A stretch of DNA of 36,439 bases, taken from contig CANSTU010000033.1 of assembly GCA_947650005.1 (NCBI GenBank), positions 1-36,439 on the forward strand. Reading direction: 5' to 3'. Both the position numbers and the translations under genes were made by a program. The notes under the pieces are model-generated. The model had not been told where the DNA came from. It saw only the letters and a program-made list of their open reading frames with translations, and did no database searches. This DNA is from an uncultured Lachnospiraceae bacterium. Lineage in GTDB: Bacteria > Bacillota > Clostridia > Lachnospirales > Lachnospiraceae. Shown piece after piece: positions 7,912-15,890 of this stretch; position 1 is the first letter of the stretch; each line of letters begins with the position of its first letter.

Positions 7912-8844
7912 TTACTTTTTTCTCGTGATCAGGTCTTCCACCAGCATTTCCAGAAAAACATTATTTCCAAGGGCTTTTAGAGAGGAAAGCGCTTCCTTTG
8001 ACAGCCTGCGCACCTCCTTGACAGAATTTTCTATGCCGTTCAAAGATACGTAGGTCACCTTATGGTTTTTCAGGTCGCTTCCGGTCTGCTTTCCCAATTC
8101 CTCCAGGCTGCTGGTCAAATCCAGGATGTCATCCTGAATCTGGAAGGCCAGGCCGATTTTGGATCCGATCTTTTCCAGGCAGCGCACATCTTCTTCCCCG
8201 CATCCCGCCAGGATTCCGCCGATCATCATGGCGCTTTCGATCATCGCCGCCGTTTTGTTTTCATGAATGTAGAGAAGAAGCTCCTGGGAAATGCGTTCTT
8301 CGGGAAAATCCTCCGCCTGAGTGTCCGCGCACTGGCCGCCGATCATCCCTCCGATTCCTGCCTTTCCGGCCAGGATGCCAAAAGCCTTTGCGCAGCGATA
8401 CATCCATTCCCCATTTCCGGCCACCCTAGCCCCGTCAAAGGCCTGGGTGGCCGTCTCAAAGGCCAAATTCAGGAGTGCATCCCCTGCCAGCACAGCCATT
8501 CCCTCCCCATATACAGCATGGGTGGTTTTGCGTCCTCTTCGGTATTCATCATTATCCATACAGGGAAGATCGTCATGCACCAGGGAATAGGTATGAATGA
8601 ATTCAATCGCTGCCATAAAAGGCTCTAATAGGCACCGAGCCTTATCCTCCCGAACATCTTCCTGTGTAAAAAGACGGAAACATTCCCGCATAAGCATGGG
8701 GCGAAGTCGTTTTCCTCCTGCTAATACGCTATAAGAGACAGCCTGGGAGACGGTAGCGGCATAACCCTCTTCTTTGGGAAGGTATCTTTTCAAGATTTCC
8801 TCTATGGCCTCCGTCTCTTCCTTTCTCCTTGGTTCAAAATTCAT
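7912..8844 (-). CDS. ispA: Polyprenyl synthetase (farnesyl/geranylgeranyl diphosphate synthase type)
   Basis: This trans-isoprenyl diphosphate synthase elongates DMAPP with IPP, probably to FPP, for undecaprenyl and quinone precursors. The 310-residue protein carries the GGKRLRP motif (43-49), the first Asp-rich motif DDLPCMDND (91-99) and the second, QIQDDILDL (about 231-239). The two residues between the paired Asp groups of the first motif suit short-chain bacterial FPP synthases, but chain length cannot be settled from sequence. The ATG overlaps the end of xseB by 11 bases, so translation is probably coupled. Confidence 0.94.
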   Translation of the reverse strand: MNFEPRRKEETEAIEEILKRYLPKEEGYAATVSQAVSYSVLAGGKRLRPMLMRECFRLFTQEDVREDKARCLLEPFMAAIEFIHTYSLVHDDLPCMDNDEYRRGRKTTHAVYGEGMAVLAGDALLNLAFETATQAFDGARVAGNGEWMYRCAKAFGILAGKAGIGGMIGGQCADTQAEDFPEERISQELLLYIHENKTAAMIESAMMIGGILAGCGEEDVRCLEKIGSKIGLAFQIQDDILDLTSSLEELGKQTGSDLKNHKVTYVSLNGIENSVKEVRRLSKEALSSLKALGNNVFLEMLVEDLITRKK

Positions 8845-9037
8845 CCAGTTCTCCTTCCCCGTTCAGTACCAACACCTTTTTCTCCACTCTGTCGATCCTG
8901 TCGCTGCATAGCTTCAGCAGATCCATCCCCTTTTTATATGCCATAAAGGATTCCTCCAGAGAAATATCCTCTTTCTCCAGGGAATCCGTAATTTCATCCA
9001 ATACATGAAAGGCCTCTTCCAAGGACATTTCTTCCAT
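8834..9037 (-). CDS. xseB: Exodeoxyribonuclease VII small subunit
   Basis: XseB is the small helical subunit that coats XseA in exonuclease VII, a single-strand DNA exonuclease. The 67-residue product has the family pattern SLEEAFHVLDEITDSLE, then EDISLEESFMAYKKGMDLLK. It lies between xseA and ispA. It follows xseA by 110 bases that hold two structured repeats, the second providing the ribosome-binding site GATGGGAGC six bases before the ATG. It overlaps ispA by 11 bases. Confidence 0.95.
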   Translation of the reverse strand: MEEMSLEEAFHVLDEITDSLEKEDISLEESFMAYKKGMDLLKLCSDRIDRVEKKVLVLNGEGELDEF

Positions 9038-9042
9038 TTTTT

Positions 9043-9085
9043 GCTCCCATCTGCGCGCTTTTGCGCGCGTACAAATCAGGGTAAT
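9043..9085 (-). repeat. Two-hairpin intergenic repeat before xseB (downstream copy)
   Basis: Coding strand: ACCCTGATTTGTAC, hairpin GCGCGC-AAAA-GCGCGC, AGATGGGAGC, which is the xseB Shine-Dalgarno sequence. The stem differs from GCGTGC/GCACGC elsewhere by paired changes on both arms. CCC can pair with GGG. Confidence 0.8.
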
Positions 9086-9144
9086 CCCATCTGTGTGCAG
9101 GGCATGCGCTCAAATCAGGAGATTGAAAAATTCAACTTTCAATC
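9086..9144 (-). repeat. Two-hairpin intergenic repeat after xseA (upstream copy)
   Basis: Coding strand: AT-rich hairpin GATTGAAA/TTTCAATC (9121-9144), CTCCTGATTTGAGC, a weaker GC element (TGC-CCT-GCA) and ACAGATGGG. It is in tandem with the next copy. It begins four bases after the xseA stop. Confidence 0.75.
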
Positions 9145-9147
9145 TTT

Positions 9148-10371
9148 TTACCACACGCCGTCTTCTCTTTCCACCGATTCCACCCGGGCGCAGATTCGTC
9201 CGTTTTTCACATGAACCGTAAGCAGGTCCCCTGTCTGAACCTGTCCCACATCCGATATAGTCCTTCCCCTTGCATCTGACACATGGGAAAATCCTTGGTT
9301 TAGCTTTTCGAGAGGCGAAAGCCCCTTCATCTTCTCCATATATAATTCCAAACGATGCCTGCCCGATACAAGCCTTTTCGCCATGGCCGCCCGCATTCGC
9401 TCTTCCAGATGCATGGCCTGCATACGCCGCTCCCTAATCTGGCCAGCCGGACTGAGATAGAAAAGCCGCTCCTGCATCCGCTCATATCGGAGCCTGGCGA
9501 ATGCCAGCCTGGTTTCCATTCGACGGTTCAGTTCCTGCCGATACCCCTCCAATTGGGCAAATAGCTGCTTTACGTCGCAAATTGCCAGCTCTGCCGCCGC
9601 AGAGGGCGTGGGGGCGCGCAAATCCGCCACATAATCGATGATCGTGGTGTCCGTTTCATGTCCCACCGCAGAAAGGATCGGCACTCTGCAGTCAAAAACA
9701 GCCTGCGCGACAACTTCCTCATTAAAGGCCCACAGATCTTCGATGGAACCGCCTCCGCGCCCAACGATCATGGCGTCCACTCCCAACCGTTCTAGGGCGC
9801 GAATTCCCTGAATGATACTCTCCGCCGCCTGATCCCCCTGGACAATGGCGGGATACAGGATGATCTGCACATAAGGATTACGTCGATGAGAAATGGTAAT
9901 AATATCCCGCACCGCAGCGCCGGTGGGCGCGGTTACCACCCCCAGGGAGCGAATATATCGGGGAATCGGCTGCTTGTACTCCTGAGCGAATAGCCCCCGT
10001 TCCTCAAGGTCGCGTTTTAGCCGTTCGTATTTCTCATATAGATAGCCCGCTCCGTCTGGAAAGATTTCCCTGGCATAAAGCTGATATTTTCCATCCCGCT
10101 CGTATACGCCGACCGTACCTGCGGCCACGATCTGCATTCCCTCCTCCAGACGGAATTTCAGCCCCTTCCTCTGACCCGCAAACATGACACAAGCAATGGC
10201 ACCCTTCCCGTCCTTCATGGTAAAATAGATATGGCCTGAAGAGTGATATTTGCAATTGCTCACTTCACCTTTAATATAGATATTTTGCAACATGAAATCC
10301 TGGGAAAACATATTTCCAATATAGGAATTCACCTGCGATACCGTATATACATTTCTTGTTTTTGCATCCAT
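9148..10371 (-). CDS. xseA: Exodeoxyribonuclease VII large subunit
   Basis: XseA is the catalytic subunit of exonuclease VII, which degrades single-stranded DNA to short oligonucleotides. The 407-residue protein has the N-terminal OB fold (VYTVSQVNSYIGNMF through about residue 105), the catalytic domain with TAPTGAAVRDI and GRGGGSIEDLWAFNEE (about 190-205), VGHETDTTI, and a coiled-coil C-terminus. It pairs with xseB downstream. The ATG is preceded by AAAGG with a spacing of about seven bases. Confidence 0.97.
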   Translation of the reverse strand: MDAKTRNVYTVSQVNSYIGNMFSQDFMLQNIYIKGEVSNCKYHSSGHIYFTMKDGKGAIACVMFAGQRKGLKFRLEEGMQIVAAGTVGVYERDGKYQLYAREIFPDGAGYLYEKYERLKRDLEERGLFAQEYKQPIPRYIRSLGVVTAPTGAAVRDIITISHRRNPYVQIILYPAIVQGDQAAESIIQGIRALERLGVDAMIVGRGGGSIEDLWAFNEEVVAQAVFDCRVPILSAVGHETDTTIIDYVADLRAPTPSAAAELAICDVKQLFAQLEGYRQELNRRMETRLAFARLRYERMQERLFYLSPAGQIRERRMQAMHLEERMRAAMAKRLVSGRHRLELYMEKMKGLSPLEKLNQGFSHVSDARGRTISDVGQVQTGDLLTVHVKNGRICARVESVEREDGVW

Positions 10372-10440
10372 GCCGCGCCTTTACCAGTTGAAAACAGCCG
10401 GACAAGCATTTCCCAACTCGGAAAATACAGCCCCCTTCTT

Positions 10441-10857
10441 TTACATGAATCGTGCGAGCACACCGTTCACAAATCCCGCAGATTCGTCCCTGCCGAATTT
10501 CTTCGCCAATTCCACTGCCTCATTGATGGCCACGCTGCCTGGAACTTCTTCATCAAAACGAATCTCATAGACGGCAAGACGTATGATGGCCAGTTCCACT
10601 TTTCCCATCCGGCCGATGGTCCAGCCCTGAGCCGTATTGCTGATCAACCCGTCAATCTCCGGCAGCTTCTCCAGGATCTTGTCCACCTTCTGATGGATAT
10701 AGTCCCTGCTTTTTGGGGAAGAAGCGTTTTCTTCATCCTCAAAAAAAAGCATACACTGCTCCGGCATTTCCTCTATCGAATTAAATTCCACACGGAACAG
10801 CAGTTTAAAAATCTGTTCCCTTAGTTCTCTTCTGCCCATCCCTCTCATCCCACTCAT
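10441..10857 (-). CDS. nusB: Transcription antitermination factor NusB
   Basis: NusB binds boxA RNA with S10/NusE to support rRNA antitermination. The 138-residue all-helical protein has the usual RRELREQIFKLLFRVEF start and the ending DESAGFVNGVL, close to the family's F-VNGVLD-. Three ATGs (residues 1, 4 and 7) lie in frame and none has a strong Shine-Dalgarno sequence; MGRREL, the third, fits the family best. It is preceded by a strongly paired 87-bp gap after asp23 and followed by xseA. Confidence 0.95.
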   Translation of the reverse strand: MSGMRGMGRRELREQIFKLLFRVEFNSIEEMPEQCMLFFEDEENASSPKSRDYIHQKVDKILEKLPEIDGLISNTAQGWTIGRMGKVELAIIRLAVYEIRFDEEVPGSVAINEAVELAKKFGRDESAGFVNGVLARFM

Positions 10858-10873
10858 ACTCTTAGTATTCTGC

Positions 10874-10938
10874 CCTTTGGCAGCGCCGGCCGAATATCGG
10901 AAGTGCCTTTCGTATTCCGAAAGGCACTCTTGGCCGGC
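10874..10938 (-). other. Strong hairpins between asp23 and nusB
   Basis: Nearly the whole gap is paired. An outer GCCGGCC/GGCCGGC stem encloses a perfect 11-bp AGTGCCTTTCG/CGAAAGGCACT stem with a five-base loop. A second small CTGCC/GGCAG hairpin follows closer to nusB. No T-run follows, so it is not a standard terminator. It could protect the downstream mRNA or hold back nusB translation. Confidence 0.6.
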
Positions 10939-10944
10939 CCGTCC

Positions 10945-11334
10945 CTATGATCTTCCGGGCTCCATGCTCACATTCACAATACGGATGTTCACATCCGTCA
11001 CCTTTAGGCCAGTCATATTCTCGATGGCGTTTTTCACCTTTTCCTGTACCTTACTGCTGGTTCCCGGAATATTATAGCCATACTCCAGGGAAAGGGAAAG
11101 ATCAACCCTCACATTGTTGCCTGTTACCTGTACCTTCACGCCTTTAGTCAGGCTCTTGACACCCACCTTACTGATGAGTTCGTTGGTGATGTTTCCTGCC
11201 ATAGAGGAAACCCCTTCCACCTCCGTGGCCGCCAGGGAAGCGATCATCGCCACCACCTCATCCGCGATCTGGACGGAACCGATGCTCTCGTCCTCCTGCA
11301 GTACATACGTATTCCTGCTTATCTCTTTCTCCAT
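10945..11334 (-). CDS. Asp23/Gls24 family protein (YqhY-like)
   Basis: Asp23-family proteins are small envelope-associated or acyl-CoA-carboxylase-linked proteins; the Bacillus relative YqhY sits upstream of nusB, as here. The 129-residue protein shows the family core: IADEVVAMIASLAATEVEGV, then KGVKVQVTGNNVRVDLSLSLEYG, then a C-terminal VNIRIVNV strand. No membrane segment is present. It has its own sigma-A-type promoter and the Shine-Dalgarno sequence AAAGGAGG, so it probably leads the long downstream operon. Exact function is not known; the YqhY link to fatty-acid synthesis is from Bacillus work. Confidence 0.9.
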   Translation of the reverse strand: MEKEISRNTYVLQEDESIGSVQIADEVVAMIASLAATEVEGVSSMAGNITNELISKVGVKSLTKGVKVQVTGNNVRVDLSLSLEYGYNIPGTSSKVQEKVKNAIENMTGLKVTDVNIRIVNVSMEPGRS

Positions 11335-11365
11335 AGGGCTGCCTCCTTTAATTCCTATAATAGTG

Positions 11366-11393
11366 ATTATAACAAAATACCGTCCCTTTGCAA
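11366..11393 (-). promoter_or_regulatory. Sigma-A-type promoter for asp23 operon
   Basis: TTGCAA (11388-11393), a 16-base spacer and a perfect TATAAT (11366-11371) lie 31 bases before the asp23 ATG. Confidence 0.75.
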
Positions 11394-11453
11394 AGCTTTT
11401 CTTTCAAAAGGAGGGGGATGTGAGATATAAAGAGGGACGCCGTGAGGCAGGAA

Positions 11454-11494
11454 GGGGGATTTCGGACGGACGCCCAGTCCGCCCGAAATCCCCC
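11454..11494 (-). terminator. Long hairpin after transglutaminase gene
   Basis: An 18-bp stem (GGGGGATTTCGG arm, loop TGGGC) starts five bases after the stop codon. It is followed by CTTCCTG rather than a T-run, so termination may be weak or Rho-assisted. It separates this gene from the asp23 promoter. Confidence 0.55.
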
Positions 11495-11499
11495 TACGC

Positions 11500-12729
11500 C
11501 TACAGCCAAAATCCCAAGCTCAGTTGATCACGAGAATCGATATAGGCCACAGACATATGATTCCCCTTTAGGTATTGGAATATTTCCTGGTCATCCAACA
11601 GTTTTTTCCGAATCAGCTCATAGATTTCGCCGTCTGCACATTTCAGTGTGACCATTTCCTCCCCCTGCTCATAGGCGGCTTGGAAGAGCCTGGCTATTTT
11701 TTCATCGTCCGCCTCCGTAAAGTAGGCATCCCTGCGCACATAGTAGTTGTCCTTCATGCTGGTGCATTCCGGCAGCGCAAAAAGAGGGCTGATCTTGTGG
11801 GTGCGGGTGATCATCTGTGTGGTCACGAGAAAATAATCATAGTTTACTTCCGGCAGTTTTCCGGACTTCCAGGCGGGGTCTGAGTCCGACATCCGGTAGC
11901 GGGCGTCTCCCCAGGTTGGATCCACGTAATACCAGTCTCCGTCCGCACATACCAGGTTCCAGGCATGGCCCTCTCCGCCCGTCACCGTACCGGTGACCAG
12001 AACCGACGGGATTCCAGCTTCCATACACAGAAGTTGGAATGCCTTTGCGTATCCCTGGCAGACGCTTCTTTTGTACAGGAAGACGGAGCAGATGGTCTGA
12101 TTCTCCGGCGCCTTCAGATCATACTCTGTATTTTCGATCACATATTCGTAGAGATATTTCAGCTTTTCGTATTCATCCATGGCATCTTCCATTCCGGCCA
12201 GGATCTCTTGAACACGGGTATCGATCAGCGCTTTTCTTTCTTCCACCTGGCTTTGGCTCAGCGTATACCTGGCGGAAAAGGTAACTTTCACAACCTTATC
12301 GCCCAGCGTATGGGTGGTAGCGTTGTAGCCGTCCACATAAAATATCTCCGGGTGGTCTGCCATGACACATTCCATCACGTCGCCGATGGCCGATGAGTTC
12401 TGGGAAGAGAGTTCTGCATCCTTAGAAAAACTGGTGATCGCATCCAGGATTTCCCGATAGAGGCGCTTTTGATCCTCCGTGAGGCAGCTGTAAGCGTATT
12501 CCGTCCGGTTCAGAGTGCCCTGCACCGCCTCCTGAAGCGGCAGGGCCGCCAGGCTTTCCGCCATCCGCACATGGTCCGTACTGACGCTTTCCAAAGGGAT
12601 TGTCTCTTCTTCCGCCGTCTCCTGCATCGGAATCTTCCTCTCTATAGCCCATAGGGAGGCGGGAAGGGCGATCATGGCTGTAGCGGCAAACAAAAGCAGT
12701 CCTGTTTTTCTTTTCGCTCTTCTTCTCAT
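11500..12729 (-). CDS. Secreted transglutaminase-like domain protein
   Basis: The 409-residue protein has a basic N-terminus and one hydrophobic segment (about 10-28, ending PASLWA), so it is exported or membrane anchored; there is no lipobox Cys. A transglutaminase-like core follows at about 190-290, with the full catalytic set C224 (SVCQGYA), H255 (GHAWN) and D270 (YYVDPTWG). In bacteria such domains act as peptidases or crosslinkers at the envelope; which applies here is unknown. It starts 25 bases after prfC with a good Shine-Dalgarno sequence (AAAGGAG). Its C-terminal 120 residues are not recognised. Confidence 0.85.
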   Translation of the reverse strand: MRRRAKRKTGLLLFAATAMIALPASLWAIERKIPMQETAEEETIPLESVSTDHVRMAESLAALPLQEAVQGTLNRTEYAYSCLTEDQKRLYREILDAITSFSKDAELSSQNSSAIGDVMECVMADHPEIFYVDGYNATTHTLGDKVVKVTFSARYTLSQSQVEERKALIDTRVQEILAGMEDAMDEYEKLKYLYEYVIENTEYDLKAPENQTICSVFLYKRSVCQGYAKAFQLLCMEAGIPSVLVTGTVTGGEGHAWNLVCADGDWYYVDPTWGDARYRMSDSDPAWKSGKLPEVNYDYFLVTTQMITRTHKISPLFALPECTSMKDNYYVRRDAYFTEADDEKIARLFQAAYEQGEEMVTLKCADGEIYELIRKKLLDDQEIFQYLKGNHMSVAYIDSRDQLSLGFWL

Positions 12730-12754
12730 GCCTGGCTCCTTTCCTCAATTCGGA

Positions 12755-14350
12755 TCAATTTCTGCTAAATTCTGTCAACACAAGCCCAGGATTCCGATCC
12801 AAAGTCATTCCCACACTCCATTCGTTTACAAATAAAAGCAGGGGGTTTCCTTTCATATCTTTTACCTTCTTCATGTCGGAAGTACCCGTCAGCCTATCCA
12901 TATCCAGGCCTTCCCAGTCCTCGATCCATCGGATATATTCATAGGGAAGGGGCTCTAAACGGATATCCACGTTGTATTCGTTCTCCAGCCTATAACGGAG
13001 TACATCGAACTGAAGGACACCCACCACTCCTACGATGATTTCCTCCATACCCGTATTGTATTCCTGAAAAATCTGTATGGCGCCTTCCTGGGCAATCTGC
13101 GTGATTCCTTTGACAAACTGTTTTCTTTTCATGGTATCCATCTGCCTCACCCGGGCAAAGTGTTCCGGCGCAAAGGTAGGGATCCCCTCATAGGAAAAAG
13201 TTTCCTTCGGGCTGCAGATGGTATCTCCGATGGAAAACACACCGGGATCAAAGACTCCTATGATGTCCCCCGCATAGGCTTCCTCCAGAATCTTCCTTTC
13301 GCTGGCCATGATCTGCTGGGGCTGGGACAGGCGCATGGCTCTGCCTCCCTGCACATGCTTTACTTCCATGCTGGCCTCAAATTTGCCGGAGCAGATTCGC
13401 ATGAAGGCGATACGATCCCGGTGGGCTTTGTTCATATTGGCCTGTATTTTAAACACAAATGCGGAAAAGTCCTTTTCCACCGGATCCACCACGCCGCAGT
13501 CCGCCGTCCTCGGCAGCGGCGTAGTCGTCATCTGCAGGAAGTGCTGCAGAAAAATTTCCACGCCGAAATTGGTGAGGGCAGACCCGAAAAAGACGGGCGT
13601 TAAGTCCCCGCTGCGTACCTCGTCCAAATCAAATTCGGCGCTGGCCCCGTCCAGCAGCTCTATTTCCTCCAAAAGTTTCATCATGGCCTCGCTTCCGATG
13701 GCCTCTTCCACCCTCTGTTTCTCTTCGATCGGAATCCGAGTGGCCTCCCCCTCTTTTGTGCCCTTTTCCGTATCGGAATAGATGACCACGCAGCGCTTGT
13801 CCCTGTCATAGATGCCCTTAAAACCTTTGCCCGAACCGATGGGCCAGTTTTTCGGGCACGTGGCGATTCCCAGCTCCTTTTCGATTTCATCCAGAAGGTC
13901 AAAGGTCTCATTGGCATCCCTGTCCATCTTGTTGATAAAGGTGAAAATCGGTATTTTGCGCATCACGCAGACCTTGAACAGCTTCCTGGTCTGGGCCTCC
14001 ACGCCTTTAGAACCGTCGATCACCATAACCGCCGAATCCGCGGCCATGAGCGTGCGATAAGTATCCTCCGAAAAGTCCTGGTGCCCGGGGGTATCCAGAA
14101 TGTTGATGCAGTATCCGCCATACTCAAACTGCAGGACCGAGGAGGTTACGGAAATTCCCCTCTCTTTTTCGATCTCCATCCAGTCCGAAACAGCATGTCT
14201 GGCCGTGGCCTTTCCCTTTACGCTTCCGGCCAGGTTGATGGCGCCTCCATATAAGAGAAACTTTTCCGTCAGCGTTGTTTTTCCCGCATCTGGATGGGAT
14301 ATGATGGCAAACGTCCGTCTTCTGTTAATTTCTTGCTTCAGATTACTCAC
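12755..14350 (-). CDS. prfC: Peptide chain release factor 3
   Basis: RF3 is the GTPase that removes RF1/RF2 from the ribosome after peptide release. The 531-residue protein carries G1 HPDAGKTT (19-26), switch RGISVTSSVLQFEY, G3 DTPGHQDFSEDTYR and G4 NKMDRDANETFDLLDEIE, all intact, and the RF3-specific C-terminus. It starts at GTG (MSNLKQEINRRRTF), with the AGGAG of an intergenic repeat ten bases upstream, longer than ideal. It lies between deoB and the transglutaminase gene. Confidence 0.97.
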   Translation of the reverse strand: MSNLKQEINRRRTFAIISHPDAGKTTLTEKFLLYGGAINLAGSVKGKATARHAVSDWMEIEKERGISVTSSVLQFEYGGYCINILDTPGHQDFSEDTYRTLMAADSAVMVIDGSKGVEAQTRKLFKVCVMRKIPIFTFINKMDRDANETFDLLDEIEKELGIATCPKNWPIGSGKGFKGIYDRDKRCVVIYSDTEKGTKEGEATRIPIEEKQRVEEAIGSEAMMKLLEEIELLDGASAEFDLDEVRSGDLTPVFFGSALTNFGVEIFLQHFLQMTTTPLPRTADCGVVDPVEKDFSAFVFKIQANMNKAHRDRIAFMRICSGKFEASMEVKHVQGGRAMRLSQPQQIMASERKILEEAYAGDIIGVFDPGVFSIGDTICSPKETFSYEGIPTFAPEHFARVRQMDTMKRKQFVKGITQIAQEGAIQIFQEYNTGMEEIIVGVVGVLQFDVLRYRLENEYNVDIRLEPLPYEYIRWIEDWEGLDMDRLTGTSDMKKVKDMKGNPLLLFVNEWSVGMTLDRNPGLVLTEFSRN

Positions 14351-14359
14351 TTTTGTTAG

Positions 14360-14425
14360 GCTCCTATCTGCGCGCTTTAGCGCGTATCAATCAGGGGAGT
14401 GAAAGATTTTCTAAATCTTTCACTC
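14360..14425 (-). repeat. Two-hairpin intergenic repeat before prfC
   Basis: Coding strand: a perfect 13-bp AT-rich hairpin starting GAGTGAAAGATTT (14397-14425), then CCCTGATTGAT, GC hairpin GCGC-TAAA-GCGC, and CAGATAGGAGCC. CTCC of the first hairpin's foot can pair with GGAG, the prfC Shine-Dalgarno sequence. Confidence 0.8.
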
Positions 14426-14444
14426 TTGGCTCCAGGTCTTTTGA

Positions 14445-15626
14445 TTACGGTTTCGGCTGGGAAACCAGTATTTCAGGAAGCATGCTCTCTGCGCTGAATT
14501 TGGACTGTACCCCGAAATAATCCAAAACCGTTGCTCCGATATCAGCAAAGGTACGCCTCGTCCCCAGATTCACGGGACGGATTTTCTTCCCGTAGATCAC
14601 AAGGGGCGTGTATTCCCGGGAATGATCCGTAGATGCAAGATAACCCGGATCGCATCCATGATCCGCCGTAATCATCAGCAGATCATCTTCCCGCATCTTG
14701 GCCGTTAATTCAGGGAGCTTCTCGTCAAAATATGCCAGCGCTTTAGCATATCCTTCTATATCATTCCTATGCCCATAGAGCATATCATAATCCACCAGGT
14801 TAATAAAACAAAGACCTTCAAAATCCTTGTCCAAATATTCCAGCGTCCGATTGATTCCTTCCACATTGCCCTTCGTGTATACATGTTCGGTCAGGCCTTT
14901 TCCAGCGAAAATATCGTAGATCTTTCCCACGCCCGCCACATCGTATCCTTCCTCTTTTAACTGATCCAGCATATCCACAGACGGGGGTTCTATGGAAAAA
15001 TCGTGTCTGCCCGCGGTCCTGGTATAGTTTCCGCTCTGCCCGGTAAACGGGCGGGCGATTACTCGGCCAACGCCATGCCTGCCGCACAGAAGCCGCCGGG
15101 CAATACGGCAGTATTCATATAGCTCTTCCACAGGCACCACATCTTCATGGGCAGCAATCTGAAAAACGCTGTCAGCAGAGGTATATACGATCAGATCCCC
15201 TGATTCCATATGCCGATCGCCGTAATCCCTGATCACATCCGTCCCGGAATAGGGCCTGTTGCACAGCACGCCTCTTTGGGTTTTTTGGGAAAATTCATCC
15301 AAAAGCTCCTCAGGAAAGCCTTCCGGATAGACGGGAAGCGGGCTGCCGGAATAGATTCCTGCGATTTCCCAATGGCCTATTGTGGTATCCTTCCCCTTGG
15401 ACGCTTCCCGCATACGCGCCACCGCAGCCAAAGGCGACGGACAGGGAGCGTGCCAGTCCATTCCCTCTATATTAAAAAGGCCCATTTTTTCCATATTCGG
15501 CATACGGAAATGTGGGCTGGATGCGGCGCTCTTTAATGTATTCGTTCCCACATCCCCGTATAACTGCGCGTCTGGCGCAGCCCCGATTCCAACGCTGTCC
15601 AATACGATTAAAAAAATTCTTTTCAT
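14445..15626 (-). CDS. deoB: Phosphopentomutase
   Basis: DeoB interconverts ribose (or deoxyribose) 1- and 5-phosphate in nucleoside salvage. The 393-residue protein belongs to the alkaline-phosphatase fold: N-terminal metal site DSVGIGAAPDA, GKDTTIGHWEIAG, the cap domain, and the C-terminal metal ligands ITADHGCDP and STDHSREY. It has a strong GAGGAG Shine-Dalgarno sequence seven bases before ATG and a possible own promoter. No other nucleoside-salvage gene is next to it, so it looks like a stand-alone housekeeping gene placed between spoIIIAH and prfC. Confidence 0.97.
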   Translation of the reverse strand: MKRIFLIVLDSVGIGAAPDAQLYGDVGTNTLKSAASSPHFRMPNMEKMGLFNIEGMDWHAPCPSPLAAVARMREASKGKDTTIGHWEIAGIYSGSPLPVYPEGFPEELLDEFSQKTQRGVLCNRPYSGTDVIRDYGDRHMESGDLIVYTSADSVFQIAAHEDVVPVEELYEYCRIARRLLCGRHGVGRVIARPFTGQSGNYTRTAGRHDFSIEPPSVDMLDQLKEEGYDVAGVGKIYDIFAGKGLTEHVYTKGNVEGINRTLEYLDKDFEGLCFINLVDYDMLYGHRNDIEGYAKALAYFDEKLPELTAKMREDDLLMITADHGCDPGYLASTDHSREYTPLVIYGKKIRPVNLGTRRTFADIGATVLDYFGVQSKFSAESMLPEILVSQPKP

Positions 15627-15678
15627 ACCGTTTCTCCTCGCATTCTGCCGCAGGAAGCGGCTGATCCATTGGAAAACA

Positions 15679-15750
15679 GCCGGGGAACGGCAGGATTCCC
15701 CTTAGGCTTGGCAGATACATGCTCTAAGGGGGATTCTGGCGTTCCCTGGC
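15679..15750. repeat. Long imperfect inverted repeat upstream of deoB
   Basis: Two arms of about 27 bases (15679-15705 and 15723-15750) pair with only a few mismatches or G-T pairs, around an 18-base loop. The arms include GGGAACG...CTTAG and its complement. I see no coding content. It may be a relic of a small mobile palindromic element or a leader structure. Confidence 0.55.
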
Positions 15751-15765
15751 ATTTGAATCTAAAGT

Positions 15766-15801
15766 TTCGTAACAGTTCAGATAAATCCGAACTGTTACGA
15801 A
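15766..15801. repeat. Perfect palindrome CGTAACAGTTC in deoB leader
   Basis: TTCGTAACAGTTC and its exact complement form a 13-bp stem extended by three more pairs (one G-T), around a four-base loop. The 14-mer CGTAACAGTTCAGA recurs at 18987-19000 (minus strand) in another, shorter hairpin. Confidence 0.6.
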
Positions 15802-15858
15802 GTTTCTTCTCTCTTTGGCAAATGCGTCCTGGTGCATTCGACGCTGCCCTTTTCGGAC

Positions 15859-15867
15859 AGTATACCA
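15859..15867 (-). promoter_or_regulatory. Possible extended -10 promoter for deoB
   Basis: The coding strand has TGGTATACT, an extended -10 form (TGn plus TATACT at 15859-15864), about 230 bases before the deoB ATG. No good -35 is visible. If used, the leader would contain both inverted repeats. Confidence 0.4.
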
Positions 15868-15890
15868 TAATTATACGGTTTATGCACCTG

